Shown piece after piece: positions 1 through 7,955 of a stretch of 64,000 bases of DNA. Source of the stretch: Arthrobacter sp. APC 3897 (lineage in GTDB: Bacteria; Actinomycetota; Actinomycetes; Actinomycetales; Micrococcaceae); assembly GCF_030407495.1 (NCBI RefSeq), contig NZ_JASDDG010000007.1, positions 1-64,000 of the forward strand, written 5' to 3'. The position numbers and the translations under genes are program-made. Below the pieces are notes generated by a model. That model saw only the letters and a program-made list of their open reading frames with translations. It ran no database searches and had not been told where the DNA came from. Each line of letters starts with the position of its first letter. The stretch's first letter is position 1.

Positions 1-135
1 CGGAAACAACCAGTTCAACCAATTAAAATAATTGGTATCAATAAACTTGGCACACTATTGAGTTCTCAAACAACAGATGCATCCGAAATACTCGGAAAAA
101 CAATGAATGTTTTTCTTTTCTCTTCGCTGCAGTGT
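1..135 (-). promoter_or_regulatory. rRNA operon leader with boxA antitermination element
   Basis: Read on the minus strand, positions 75 to 49 give TGTTGTTTGAGAACTCAATA followed by GTGTGCC. This is the boxA region found in actinobacterial 16S rRNA leaders, where Nus factors load to stop premature termination. Beyond it, toward position 1, an AT-rich stretch contains AATTAAAATAATT at 21-33, able to form part of the RNase III processing stem that flanks 16S. No rRNA sequence itself is in the window, so the 16S gene should lie just left of position 1, transcribed leftward. The identification rests on recalled leader sequences from Arthrobacter and Mycobacterium; the missing rRNA is inference. 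Confidence 0.75.
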
Positions 136-141
136 TTCTTT

Positions 142-171
142 ATTCTATTTCATCCGGACCGTATTTGGCAA
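142..171 (-). promoter_or_regulatory. Promoter of the leftward rRNA operon
   Basis: On the minus strand TTGCCA (171-166) and TAGAAT (147-142) are separated by 18 bases, a good housekeeping sigma promoter about 70 bases upstream of boxA. A second weaker candidate, TTGCGC followed by TATGAA, lies near 205-225. Multiple promoters are usual for rrn operons. From 172 to 454 I see no other gene; the reading frames there are short and lack ribosome binding sites. Confidence 0.55.
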
Positions 172-454
172 TTCGGTGTATTTCCGAAGCGTGCTTCATA
201 TTGTCCGGCTGACCCCGCGCAAAAGCCCCGGCTTTCCGCTCCCGGGCCGTGAGGCGCAGGGTGGATCACCAGGATGTTTTTGGTGGGGTTTGGCCGCCCT
301 GCTCGGGATGTTTTCCAACTCCCGGCCGCGGCGACTTAGAAGACTTTACACAGGTTTCCACCCACCCGCAAATCGGCTCCAAACCAGCCCGAAACCGCCT
401 CCCAGAGGACCCTATAGAGGGACCATAGATAGAGGACCACTGGAAGGGAGCACC

Positions 455-1048
455 ATGCCATCGGCCGGTATGCGGGGACTGGGCAATCCGCTCGAACTCC
501 CTGCCCTCACTACCCCTGCCTCCACTGCCGGCACCCGGGTGACACTGCGCGCCTTCATAGCCGCCGACGTCGGACTCATCCAATCTGCGTCCCGCGATCC
601 GCTGATTCCCCTCATCACCTCTGTACCCGCCACTTCCGGACGCACCGAAGCGCTGGCCTTCATGGAACGCCAGCATCAGCGGCTGAAGAGCGGATCCGGC
701 TGGTCCTTTGCCGTTGCCGATGCCGCTTCGAATGTTGCCGTCGGCCAGATCGGCTTGTGGCCCGGGCAATCCTCACGCCGGACCAGCAACCCGGACACGA
801 TCGGATATTGGATTGGCCCGGATCACCGGAGGCAGGGCTATGCAGGTGCAGCACTGGCCCTGCTGACGGAGTGGGCGCTCACGGAGGCGGACATGCGCCG
901 AATCCACCTGTATATAGAGCCGTGGAATGAAGGGTCGTGGCGAACAGCGGAACGGGCCGGCTACAGAAGGGATGCACTGCTGCCCTCCTGGCAGAAGGTG
1001 GGATCCCAGTGGAAGGACATGTACCGCTACATCCGGACGCCGCTCTGA
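455..1048 (+). CDS. GNAT family N-acetyltransferase (RimJ/RimL-like)
   Basis: A 197-residue protein of the GNAT superfamily, which moves an acetyl group from acetyl-CoA to an amine. The acetyl-CoA loop is visible as IGPDHRRQGYAGAAL near residues 118-132, preceded by the beta strand containing DTIGYW, and followed by the C-terminal PWNEGSWRTAERAGY element typical of RimJ/RimL-type enzymes that act on protein N-termini or small amines. The frame stays open back to 107, but ATG 455 is chosen because GGAAGGGAG lies four bases upstream and the extra N-terminus has no homologous look. The gene stands alone between the rrn leader and the SRP RNA. The substrate cannot be told from sequence. Confidence 0.85.
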   Translation: MPSAGMRGLGNPLELPALTTPASTAGTRVTLRAFIAADVGLIQSASRDPLIPLITSVPATSGRTEALAFMERQHQRLKSGSGWSFAVADAASNVAVGQIGLWPGQSSRRTSNPDTIGYWIGPDHRRQGYAGAALALLTEWALTEADMRRIHLYIEPWNEGSWRTAERAGYRRDALLPSWQKVGSQWKDMYRYIRTPL

Positions 1049-1067
1049 CCTCTGGGGCTGTCTCCTG

Positions 1068-1124
1068 TGCGGCTCCCTATATACGGCGCGCCCCACTACG
1101 GCTTCCTTCTATAGGAGAGCCGTA
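1068..1124. repeat. Inverted-repeat segment downstream of the GNAT gene
   Basis: TACGGCT-TCCT (1097-1107) can pair with AGGA-GAGCCGTA (1113-1124), apart from a one-base bulge, around a short loop. A related arm, CGGCTCCCTATATACGG, lies just before it at 1069-1085. No T-run follows, so a role as terminator for the GNAT gene is possible but unproven. The rest of 1049-1230 holds no gene. Confidence 0.4.
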
Positions 1125-1217
1125 TATGCACAGACCGTCTACAGAGACCGTGAGCGGCGCAAAAGGCACACTGAATGCCCTGAAACCAGCCGCCGCATAA
1201 GCACTCAAAAAATCGGG

Positions 1218-1223
1218 TAGACT
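1218..1223 (+). promoter_or_regulatory. -10 box of the SRP RNA gene
   Basis: TAGACT ends seven bases before the first base of the SRP RNA at 1231. The same hexamer recurs before lysC, purS and the DUF2804 gene in this window, so it appears to be the common -10 form of this genome. Confidence 0.5.
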
Positions 1224-1230
1224 GGTTCGC

Positions 1231-1317
1231 GGCCCCTCATGTGGTGTCATCCTGTGAACTCCCCCAGGACCGGAAGGTAGCAAGGGTAAGCGGGCTCTGG
1301 CAGGTGCATGAGGGGTC
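1231..1317 (+). ncRNA. ffs: Signal recognition particle RNA (4.5S, small bacterial type)
   Basis: The RNA scaffold of the signal recognition particle, which with Ffh directs nascent membrane and secreted proteins to the translocon. The ends pair as GGCCCCTCATG (1231-1241) with CATGAGGGGTC (1307-1317). The apical region carries the invariant Ffh-binding core: CAGGACCGGAAGGTAGCAAG at 1265-1284, with the GGAA tetraloop and the asymmetric internal loop. At about 87 bases it is the short form without an Alu domain. A T-rich run, TTTAATTTTTT, follows directly at 1318-1328 and likely ends transcription. Position just upstream of dnaX is common in actinobacteria. Confidence 0.93.
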
Positions 1318-1400
1318 TTTAATTTTTTAGGATCAACAGGTTTTCCCCGCCCCAGGTGCCGGGATGCAAACCGTCAGTGCCAACCGATAGGGTTCTATCT

Positions 1401-4361
1401 GTGAGTACAGCCCTTTACCGCCGCTACCGTCCCGAGAGCTTCGCGGATGTGATCGGGCAGGAGCACGTCACTGAACCGCTGATGGCGGCGCTCTCCAAAA
1501 ACCGCGTGAATCACGCCTACCTTTTCTCCGGCCCCCGCGGCTGCGGCAAGACAACTTCCGCGCGCATCCTCGCGCGCTGCCTGAACTGCGCCGAAGGCCC
1601 GACGCCGGTTCCCTGCGGCAAGTGCGACAGCTGCGTTGAGCTGGCACGCAACGGCTCCGGCAGCCTCGATGTCATCGAGATTGACGCCGCCAGCCACGGC
1701 GGCGTCGACGACGCCCGGGACCTGCGCGAACGCGCCACCTTCGCCCCGGTCCGCGACCGCTACAAGATTTTCATCATTGACGAAGCCCACATGGTGACCT
1801 CGGCCGGCTTCAATGCACTGCTCAAGATCGTGGAAGAGCCCCCGGAGCACATCAAGTTCATCTTCGCCACCACGGAGCCGGACAAGGTCATCGGCACCAT
1901 CCGCTCGCGCACCCACCACTACCCGTTCCGCCTGGTTCCCCCGGAGCCGCTGCTGGCGTACCTGGACCGGCTCTGCCAGCAGGAAAACGTGCCCGTGGCC
2001 CCCGGCGTCCTGTCCCTGGTCATCCGGGCCGGCGGCGGATCCGTCCGTGACTCGCTTTCAGTGCTGGACCAGCTGATGGCCGGCGCCGGAGAATCAGGGC
2101 TGGACTACGAACTGGCCGTGAACCTCCTGGGCTACACGCCCATCTCACTGCTCGACGACGTCGTGGACGCCTTTGCGGCCGGCGACGCCGCCACCGTCTT
2201 CCGCGCGGTGGACCGGGTCATCCAAACCGGACAGGATCCACGGCGGTTTGTCGAGGACCTGCTGGAACGCTTCCGCGACCTCATCATTGTCCATGCCATG
2301 CCGGACAGCGCCGCCGCGGTACTGCGCGGCATGCCGGAGGACCAGATCAGCCGGATGAGCACGCAGGCCACCCAGCTCGGCGGCGCCGAACTGTCCCGCG
2401 CCGCAGACATCACCAACACCGCGCTGACGGAAATGACCGGCGCCACGTCCCCGCGGCTGCACCTGGAACTGCTGTGCGCACGCATCCTGCTGCCCGCCTC
2501 AGACCAGACCGAACGCGGCACCGCTGCACGCGTTGACCGGATCGAACGTCGCCTGAGCTACGCCGGGGACAGCGCCGAAGCTGTAGGCCGGGCGGCAGCT
2601 GCCTCGTCGCCGGTTGAATCCATTCCGGCGGCACGCCCGACGGCGGCACCGGAGACCCCCGCAGTGGTTGCGGATGCCCCGGCTGAACATCAGCCGGACG
2701 CCGTGCCCGCTGCGGTTGCGCCCGGTGCCTCGAACGCTTCGGCTGCTTCGGCTGCTTCGGACAGTTCACCCCTGGACTGGGGCGGAACCTGGGCCACCGC
2801 GCCGGAACCGCCGAACACAGCAAATACCGGCAACGGATCCGCAGGAACCGCACCGGCCGGATTTGCCGGCAATGGTGCCGCGTCTCCGGCGCCTCCTGCC
2901 GGTCCTGCCGCTTCTCCCGCTGCAGAACCGGATCAGCGCCGGGCACCTTCCGCTCCGGAGCCGGCCCAGGCAGCACCGGCCCCGGCAGCACAGCAGCCCG
3001 CCGGCGCCGCGCCTCAGGCCGGCGGTGCCGGTGATGCTTCGGGCGGCCAGATTGAAATGATCCGCCGTGCCTGGCCCGAGATCATGGAGGCCCTCACGGG
3101 AATCCGCCGTGCCACCTGGTTGAACGTCAGCAAGAACGCCAGCCCCAAGTCCTTCGACGGACGCATCCTGCAGTTGGCGTTCAGCAACCAGGGAGCCGCC
3201 ACAAACTTCAACCGCCCGGACCATCTGGAGAACCTCCGGAAGGCGGTCAGCCAGGTCCTTGGAGTGGATTGCCAGGTCAATGTGGTGCATGACAGTTCGG
3301 CGGGTGAGTCGGGCCCAAAAGCAGGTAGCCGGTTAACCCCGGCGCCGGCTTCCGCTCAGGTCCAGGCTCCGTCCCAGCAACCCGCCGTCCGTTCGGCACC
3401 GGCCCCGGCTGTGCCGTCGGCATCGGCTGTGTCATCACCTGCGGCAGCTGTGCCGTCCGCGCCTGCCGTTTCCACAGCCCCCGCGGCTGGGCCCGCCGCT
3501 CCGGCTGCCCGGGTTTCTTCCGACCGTCCGGCACCGTCTGACATCTCGGCACCGTCCGACAGTCCGGCATCGTCAGGACCAGCGGCTCACCCGCAGCGTG
3601 CCCATGGCTCCTCGGCTGTTACCTCCGGTCCCGCGGCTGCCGCTGCACTGAACCGCCGCCGCGGACAAAACCCCCAACAGGGTTCAGCGCAGCAGGGTTC
3701 AGCGCAGCAGGGTTCGGGCCATCCGGGTTCCGGACAGCAGCGTTCCAGCCAGCAGCACTCGTCCTCTTCACGGTTCCCCGCCCGGGGCGGGCGAGGTACT
3801 GCTGCGGCCGAACCCGGTCCGCTTCCGGACGACTGGCAGCAGGAGCCGCCGGAGGATCCGTATGCCGGCGGTCCGGAAAGTAACGCCTGGGAGCAGGCCG
3901 AACCGCCCGCTGACGTGTATTCGTCCGGCAATCTGTCCGACAGCGAATGGGCTGCCACAAACTGGGCCGGAACAGGGTCATCGCCGGCACAAACAAGACA
4001 GGCCCAAACAACACCGGCCCCAACAGCGTCGGTTCAGACAGCACCGGCTCCGGCCTCGTCGTCGGCCGCGCCCGCAACGGCGCAGCCGCAGGTACAGCGC
4101 CCTGCCCCATCTCCCGCCGCCGGTCCCGGACCGGGCAACGACGGGCGGCCGCTGAGCCGGTACCAAAAACTGCTCAACGAAGCCGCCGCGCGCAGCGGTT
4201 CGGCGCACCCCTCCCCCGGGCGCAGCGCAGTAAACTCGGTGGAGGACATCCCCAGCGCGGATGACATCCGGCTCGAAGATTCCGGGCTGGTGGGCAGGAA
4301 AGCCATCGAGCGGATCCTGGGCGGCCGGCTGATCGAAGAACGCAGCCTCGACGGCCGGTAA
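1401..4361 (+). CDS. dnaX: DNA polymerase III subunits gamma and tau
   Basis: The AAA+ clamp-loader subunit of the replicative polymerase. From GTG 1401 the protein has 986 residues. Walker A GPRGCGKT is at 44-51, the zinc module cysteines at 63, 72, 75 and 78, and Walker B IIDEAH around 125-130, followed by sensor 1 FIFATTEPDKV. Domain III helices follow to about residue 370. The rest is a very long Ala/Pro/Ser-rich linker with one folded island (about 550-640, IEMIRRAWPEIMEAL to QVNVVHD) that resembles the tau polymerase-binding domain. Actinobacterial DnaX is typically long and Ala/Pro-rich. GTG 1401 is preferred to the in-frame ATG at 1356 because homologues begin with (M)STALYRRYRP. A threefold 15-base tandem repeat sits at 3678-3719. 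No frameshift signal for a separate gamma form was evident. Confidence 0.96.
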   Translation: MSTALYRRYRPESFADVIGQEHVTEPLMAALSKNRVNHAYLFSGPRGCGKTTSARILARCLNCAEGPTPVPCGKCDSCVELARNGSGSLDVIEIDAASHGGVDDARDLRERATFAPVRDRYKIFIIDEAHMVTSAGFNALLKIVEEPPEHIKFIFATTEPDKVIGTIRSRTHHYPFRLVPPEPLLAYLDRLCQQENVPVAPGVLSLVIRAGGGSVRDSLSVLDQLMAGAGESGLDYELAVNLLGYTPISLLDDVVDAFAAGDAATVFRAVDRVIQTGQDPRRFVEDLLERFRDLIIVHAMPDSAAAVLRGMPEDQISRMSTQATQLGGAELSRAADITNTALTEMTGATSPRLHLELLCARILLPASDQTERGTAARVDRIERRLSYAGDSAEAVGRAAAASSPVESIPAARPTAAPETPAVVADAPAEHQPDAVPAAVAPGASNASAASAASDSSPLDWGGTWATAPEPPNTANTGNGSAGTAPAGFAGNGAASPAPPAGPAASPAAEPDQRRAPSAPEPAQAAPAPAAQQPAGAAPQAGGAGDASGGQIEMIRRAWPEIMEALTGIRRATWLNVSKNASPKSFDGRILQLAFSNQGAATNFNRPDHLENLRKAVSQVLGVDCQVNVVHDSSAGESGPKAGSRLTPAPASAQVQAPSQQPAVRSAPAPAVPSASAVSSPAAAVPSAPAVSTAPAAGPAAPAARVSSDRPAPSDISAPSDSPASSGPAAHPQRAHGSSAVTSGPAAAAALNRRRGQNPQQGSAQQGSAQQGSGHPGSGQQRSSQQHSSSSRFPARGGRGTAAAEPGPLPDDWQQEPPEDPYAGGPESNAWEQAEPPADVYSSGNLSDSEWAATNWAGTGSSPAQTRQAQTTPAPTASVQTAPAPASSSAAPATAQPQVQRPAPSPAAGPGPGNDGRPLSRYQKLLNEAAARSGSAHPSPGRSAVNSVEDIPSADDIRLEDSGLVGRKAIERILGGRLIEERSLDGR
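3678..3719 (+). repeat. 15-base tandem repeat inside dnaX
   Basis: The unit CAGGGTTCAGCGCAG occurs twice in full (3678-3692, 3693-3707) and once in part (3708-3719), encoding QGSAQ-QGSAQ-QGSG in the disordered linker of tau. The repeats keep the frame, so copy-number change would only alter linker length. Confidence 0.85.
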
Positions 4362-4475
4362 CCCCCGAGTTCCGCAACCAGCCTGAACCCCGCCGGTTTG
4401 CCGGCGGGACCATCCGGTACCGGCAGCACCAACGCAGCCTCAGCGGCGGCGCACCAATCCAGCAGAGAAGGTCAC

Positions 4476-5072
4476 GTGTACGAAGGCGCAGTTCAGGAAC
4501 TGATTGATGAGCTGGGACGGCTTCCGGGGATTGGCCCCAAATCCGCCCAGCGCATTGCCTTCCACATTCTGGAAGCTGATCCGGAGGATATGCGGAAACT
4601 GGCGTCCTCCATCGTCACGGTCAAGGACAAGGTGAAGTTCTGCAGCATCTGCGGCAACGTCACCGAGCATGAAACGTGCGCCATCTGCCGGGACAGCCGC
4701 CGGGATCCGACCATGATCTGTGTGGTTGAAGAGTCCAAGGACGTCATTGCCGTGGAACGCACGCGATCCTTCCGCGGCCGGTACCACGTACTGGGCGGCG
4801 CCATTAATCCCATTGCGGGGATTGGACCGGACCAGCTGCGCATCCGTGAGCTCCTGAGCCGGCTCTCGGACGAGCAGATCTCCGAAATCATCATTGCCAC
4901 GGACCCCAACCTTGAGGGCGAGGCCACCGCCACCTACCTGTCGCGGATGCTCAAGACCCTGGGCATCAACGTGACCCGGCTGGCATCCGGCCTGCCGGTG
5001 GGCGGAGACCTGGAATATGCCGACGAAATTACGCTGGGCCGCGCTTTTGAGGGCCGGCGCAGCATGTCCTAG
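4476..5072 (+). CDS. recR: Recombination mediator RecR
   Basis: RecR works with RecO and RecF to load RecA at gaps. From GTG 4476 the protein is 198 residues, the standard length. The helix-hairpin-helix motif [11 protein letters not shown] is at 16-26, the C4 zinc finger uses Cys 56, 59, 68 and 71, and a Toprim domain follows with [10 protein letters not shown] and [12 protein letters not shown]. The frame is open to 4398, but GTG 4476 has AGAGAAGG five bases upstream and matches the family start. It follows dnaX by about 115 bases. The YbaB/EbfC gene that often lies between dnaX and recR is absent here. Confidence 0.96.
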   Translation: MYEGAVQELIDELGRLPGIGPKSAQRIAFHILEADPEDMRKLASSIVTVKDKVKFCSICGNVTEHETCAICRDSRRDPTMICVVEESKDVIAVERTRSFRGRYHVLGGAINPIAGIGPDQLRIRELLSRLSDEQISEIIIATDPNLEGEATATYLSRMLKTLGINVTRLASGLPVGGDLEYADEITLGRAFEGRRSMS

Positions 5073-5164
5073 CCGCTTCTTCCCGTTCCGGGTGTTTTCC
5101 GGCAGTTCCGGGCAACCCCGTGAATCTGCCGAAGCGTGACATTAAGTGCATATGTCCCTTATAT

Positions 5165-5194
5165 TTCGGCGCGTTCAGGCTCCAACGCTAGACT
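5165..5194 (+). promoter_or_regulatory. Probable lysC promoter
   Basis: TAGACT at 5189-5194 with TTCGGC 18 bases upstream (5165-5170). The -35 match is weak. It would give a leader of roughly 120 bases before lysC. I saw no lysine riboswitch or other recognisable structure in that leader. Confidence 0.35.
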
Positions 5195-5319
5195 TTTGAT
5201 GATTGGCCACACAGTATCCGTGGCCCGGCTTCCCTGGACTGCCGGGGATGACATCAGATGCACCGCGCCGAGGACGTCGCCGGGCAGCAAACCGGAAGTG
5301 ATTCAGAGAGCGTGTACGC

Positions 5320-6606
5320 ATGAGCCTGATTGTTCAGAAATTCGGCGGTTCCTCCGTGTCGGACGCCGAAGGCATCAAGCGCGTTGCCCAGCGGGTGGTG
5401 GACACACATGCCGCAGGCAACGAGGTAGTGGTGGTGGTTTCCGCCATGGGTGACAGCACTGACGAGCTGCTGGACCTGGCCGGACAGATCACCAGCGGAG
5501 GCAACGCCCGCGAAATGGACATGCTGCTGAGCGCCGGGGAACGCATTTCCATGGCACTGCTGGCCATGGCCATCAACGAACGCGGCGGATCGGCCCAGTC
5601 CTTCACCGGCAGCCAGGCCGGCATGATTACCGATGCCATCCACGGCAAGGCCCGCATCATCGACGTTTCCCCGCACCGGATCAAGACGGCCATTGAGAAG
5701 GGCGACGTCGCCATTGTTGCGGGCTTCCAGGGCATGAGCCGGGACAGCCACGACATCACCACGCTGGGCCGCGGCGGATCAGACACCACCGCCGTCGCAC
5801 TGGCTGCCGCGCTGGGCGCCGACGTTTGCGAGATCTACACGGACGTGGACGGCATTTACACGGCGGATCCGCGCGTGGCACCCACCGCCCAGAAGATTGA
5901 CACCATCTCCAGCGAGGAAATGCTGGAAATGGCGGCTTCCGGCGCCAAGATCCTGCACCTGCGCTGCGTGGAGTACGCCCGCCGCTTCGGCGTTCCGCTG
6001 CATGTACGCTCCTCCTTCAGCCAGCACGAGGGAACCTGGGTTCTGCCCAGCCCCGATGACAAGATCAAGATTCAAGAGGGAGAACCCTTGGAACAGCCCA
6101 TCATTTCCGGCGTTGCGCATGACCGCTCCGAAGCCAAGCTCACCGTAGTGGGCGTCCCGGATATCCCCGGCAAGGCGGCGGAGATTTTCGGCATCGTGGC
6201 CGGAGCCAACACGAACATCGACATGATCGTGCAGAACGTCTCGACCCAGGGCTCAGGAAAGACGGACATCTCCTTCACCCTGCCGATCGTTGACGGCCAG
6301 GCCGCCATGGCAGCCCTGAATGAGGCCAAAGCGGAGGTGGGCTTCGACAGCATCGACTACAACGAGCAGATCGGCAAGCTCTCGCTGATCGGCGCCGGCA
6401 TGCGCTCCAACCCGGGCGTCTCGCACCGTTTCTTCCAGGCGCTGCATGAGGCCGGGGTGAACATCGACATGATTTCCACCTCGGAGATCCGCATTTCAGT
6501 GGTTACCGACGCCGCACTTCTGGACACGGCTGTCCGCGCCGTCCACGCGGCGTTCGGGCTCGACGGCGAGGACGAGGCTACCGTATACGGCGGCACCGGC
6601 CGCTAG
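5320..6606 (+). CDS. lysC: Aspartate kinase
   Basis: Phosphorylates aspartate in the first step toward lysine, threonine, methionine and, in this group, diaminopimelate for the cell wall. The 428-residue protein has the amino-acid kinase domain with KFGGSSV at residues 7-13, the [18 protein letters not shown] segment near residues 168-185, and two C-terminal ACT regions (from about residue 265) that bind lysine/threonine for feedback control. Length and layout match the class with alpha2beta2 structure, as in Corynebacterium glutamicum. The start has only a weak GAGAG ribosome site. The next gene is not asd, which follows lysC in several relatives. Confidence 0.96.
   Translation: MSLIVQKFGGSSVSDAEGIKRVAQRVVDTHAAGNEVVVVVSAMGDSTDELLDLAGQITSGGNAREMDMLLSAGERISMALLAMAINERGGSAQSFTGSQAGMITDAIHGKARIIDVSPHRIKTAIEKGDVAIVAGFQGMSRDSHDITTLGRGGSDTTAVALAAALGADVCEIYTDVDGIYTADPRVAPTAQKIDTISSEEMLEMAASGAKILHLRCVEYARRFGVPLHVRSSFSQHEGTWVLPSPDDKIKIQEGEPLEQPIISGVAHDRSEAKLTVVGVPDIPGKAAEIFGIVAGANTNIDMIVQNVSTQGSGKTDISFTLPIVDGQAAMAALNEAKAEVGFDSIDYNEQIGKLSLIGAGMRSNPGVSHRFFQALHEAGVNIDMISTSEIRISVVTDAALLDTAVRAVHAAFGLDGEDEATVYGGTGR
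6088..6606 (+). CDS. Aspartate kinase beta subunit from an internal in-frame start
   Basis: Inside lysC, codon 257 is TTG (6088), preceded at five bases by AAGAGGGAG (6074-6082), one of the best ribosome sites in this region. Starting here gives a 172-residue protein with only the two ACT regulatory regions, beginning [13 protein letters not shown]. glutamicum makes its LysC beta subunit from an internal start at the same place in the protein. The ribosome site and position are seen; production of the short form is inferred from that precedent. Confidence 0.6.
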   Translation: MEQPIISGVAHDRSEAKLTVVGVPDIPGKAAEIFGIVAGANTNIDMIVQNVSTQGSGKTDISFTLPIVDGQAAMAALNEAKAEVGFDSIDYNEQIGKLSLIGAGMRSNPGVSHRFFQALHEAGVNIDMISTSEIRISVVTDAALLDTAVRAVHAAFGLDGEDEATVYGGTGR

Positions 6607-6668
6607 CAGCGGCACAACCGATTCCGCCCGGCTGCTGCCTCCTGCCCCGGGCCGGTCCCAAAGCCGGC

Positions 6669-6980
6669 TCAGGCGTCCGGGGACAGGGGCGGGCGGAGCG
6701 AGTAGTTTCGGTAGGACAGCTCGGGCCACGGCGGCTCAGGGTCCTTCGGGGCGGTGATTTGGACCCCGTAATGCCTGCCGGACGCATCCGTTTCAACCCG
6801 GATTGTCCGCAGCTGTTCATCGATCTCATTTTCCAGATCATCGTGCAGGTGCCGGACCGGCTCCGTGAACCGGTTACGTTCGGCGTCGCCGTAAAACACC
6901 GAGACCAGGCGGGCAACGCGGCCGGCCAGCGAGGTGCCGTGGACCAGGGGGTCCGGCCGGGCAGGGATTTCAGCGCTCAT
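6669..6980 (-). CDS. Conserved hypothetical protein, 103 aa
   Basis: A soluble, acidic 103-residue protein with no recognised domain, transmembrane segment or signal peptide. Its start ATG (6980) is preceded by AAGGAACTCTCC on the minus strand. The central part, VFYGDAERNRF then LHDDLENEIDEQL, looks helical, and the C-terminus is proline-rich with PEPPWPELSYRNY. It converges with lysC (gap about 60 bases). Codon use is like the neighbours. I do not recognise a family and assign no function. Confidence 0.6.
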   Translation of the reverse strand: MSAEIPARPDPLVHGTSLAGRVARLVSVFYGDAERNRFTEPVRHLHDDLENEIDEQLRTIRVETDASGRHYGVQITAPKDPEPPWPELSYRNYSLRPPLSPDA

Positions 6981-7126
6981 GGAGAGTTCCTTGTGCGGTT
7001 GAGACCGGAAGTCCGTCCAGGTGCAGGGCGCCTGAATTCCGGGTCAGTCAACCGTACGCGCTCATTGGCATGCTGCGGGTGTATTCCGCAAACCTTTAGT
7101 GCCGGGATTTTTCCGCGGCTGGATTG

Positions 7127-7339
7127 CTAGGGCTTGCGCGAAACGATGTAGCTGCTTCCGTCCGGCCGGGTGACGGTTTCCCACAGGGCCTTCTCCTGCG
7201 CCTGCTGATCCTTGAGCAGCTGCTGGTTTTCATCGGTCATGGGGTGGTCCAGGGAACTGGTCTGGGCAGGGCCAAAGATCAACCGCACCTTGCCTGTGGT
7301 CCGCATGAATTTCGATGTGAAGCTCTCTTTGTCAGCCAT
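7127..7339 (-). CDS. Small conserved hypothetical protein, 70 aa
   Basis: A 70-residue protein starting MADKESFTSKFMRTTGK. The frame extends to 7378, but ATG 7339 has GGAAAGG at a good distance. It contains a Gln/Lys-rich helix (ENQQLLKDQQAQEKALWE) and ends with GSSYIVSRKP. No cysteine or membrane segment is present. It is divergent from the OhrR-type regulator, and the palindromic operator at 7391-7404 lies between them, so it may be under peroxide control. Function unknown. Confidence 0.6.
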   Translation of the reverse strand: MADKESFTSKFMRTTGKVRLIFGPAQTSSLDHPMTDENQQLLKDQQAQEKALWETVTRPDGSSYIVSRKP

Positions 7340-7384
7340 GTCCTGCACCTTTCCGCAACATTTTCGCCTGCAGCCCATAGTACG

Positions 7385-7404
7385 CTAATCATTAGTGCAC
7401 TAAT
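7385..7404. promoter_or_regulatory. Palindromic operator for the OhrR-type regulator
   Basis: ATTAGTGCACTAAT (7391-7404) is a perfect 14-base palindrome, overlapped by a second imperfect one, CTAATCATTAG, at 7385-7395. It sits between the divergent 70-aa gene (start 7339) and the regulator (start 7427), 23 bases before the latter. MarR/OhrR dimers bind such AT-rich palindromes. Autoregulation is inferred. Confidence 0.6.
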
Positions 7405-7426
7405 GGTTTTAAGAAGGGATGAGGAC

Positions 7427-7897
7427 ATGGGCCGGGTTGATGAGGACCTTTTGCTGGAACATCAGCTGTGCTTTGCCCTGTCGGTGGCTTCCCGGAGCGT
7501 TGTTGGCGCCTACAAGCCCGTGCTGGAAAAACTGGGCCTCACCCACCCGCAGTATCTGGTCATGCTTGCCCTGTGGGAAGAGAGCCCGCGAAGCGTCCGC
7601 AGCCTCGGCGCCGCCCTGGCCATGGAGCCGGCCACGCTTTCGCCGATGCTCAAGCGGCTGGAGACGGCCGGGCTCCTCACCCGCAACCGCGCACCGGGAG
7701 ATGACCGGTCCCTGGCCGTGGAGCTGACAGCAGCCGGACACTCCCTGCGGGGACAGGCCGCTGAAGTTCCGGGCACCATGATGGAACGCTTGAACCTGAC
7801 CCGGGACCAGGTGCAGGAGCTCAATGAAGCCATGCGGCGGTTGATCGAGGCCGCACAGCCTGCAGCGGCAGCAAATGAGAACTCATTCGTGCCTTAA
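7427..7897 (+). CDS. ohrR: OhrR-type MarR family organic peroxide sensor
   Basis: A 156-residue winged-helix repressor that closely follows Bacillus subtilis OhrR: LEHQLCFALSVASR, then YKPVLEKLGLTHPQYLVML. With ATG 7427 the single cysteine is Cys15, the same number as the reactive Cys15 of B. subtilis OhrR, and Tyr29 is kept while the residue matching Tyr19 is Ser. Oxidation of this cysteine by organic hydroperoxides releases DNA. ATPTLSPMLKRLE-type recognition helix is present as PATLSPMLKRLETAG. An alternative ATG at 7403 lies inside the palindrome and lacks a ribosome site; GAAGGG serves 7427. No ohr peroxidase gene is adjacent, which is unusual. Confidence 0.88.
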   Translation: MGRVDEDLLLEHQLCFALSVASRSVVGAYKPVLEKLGLTHPQYLVMLALWEESPRSVRSLGAALAMEPATLSPMLKRLETAGLLTRNRAPGDDRSLAVELTAAGHSLRGQAAEVPGTMMERLNLTRDQVQELNEAMRRLIEAAQPAAAANENSFVP

Positions 7898-7910
7898 GGG
7901 GCCCGGCAAC

Positions 7911-7941
7911 GCTCCCGCTCCCCACACCCGGGAGCGGGAGC
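7911..7941 (+). terminator. Perfect 12-bp hairpin after ohrR
   Basis: GCTCCCGCTCCC (7911-7922) pairs without mismatch with GGGAGCGGGAGC (7930-7941) around a 7-base loop. It lies 13 bases after the ohrR stop and runs directly into the -10 box of the next gene (GATAAT, 7944-7949). There is no T-run, so it may end ohrR transcription weakly or act as an upstream element for the next promoter. Confidence 0.55.
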
Positions 7942-7955
7942 GGGATAATGGGTGC

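Noticed and set aside
107-454. N-terminal extension of the GNAT gene to ATG 107
   Set aside because: It runs through the rRNA leader promoter region and encodes unrelated sequence; ATG 455 has a good ribosome site and the family start.
3678-3719. CRISPR-like or mobile repeat
   Set aside because: A 15-base in-frame tandem repeat inside a disordered linker of dnaX, without spacers.
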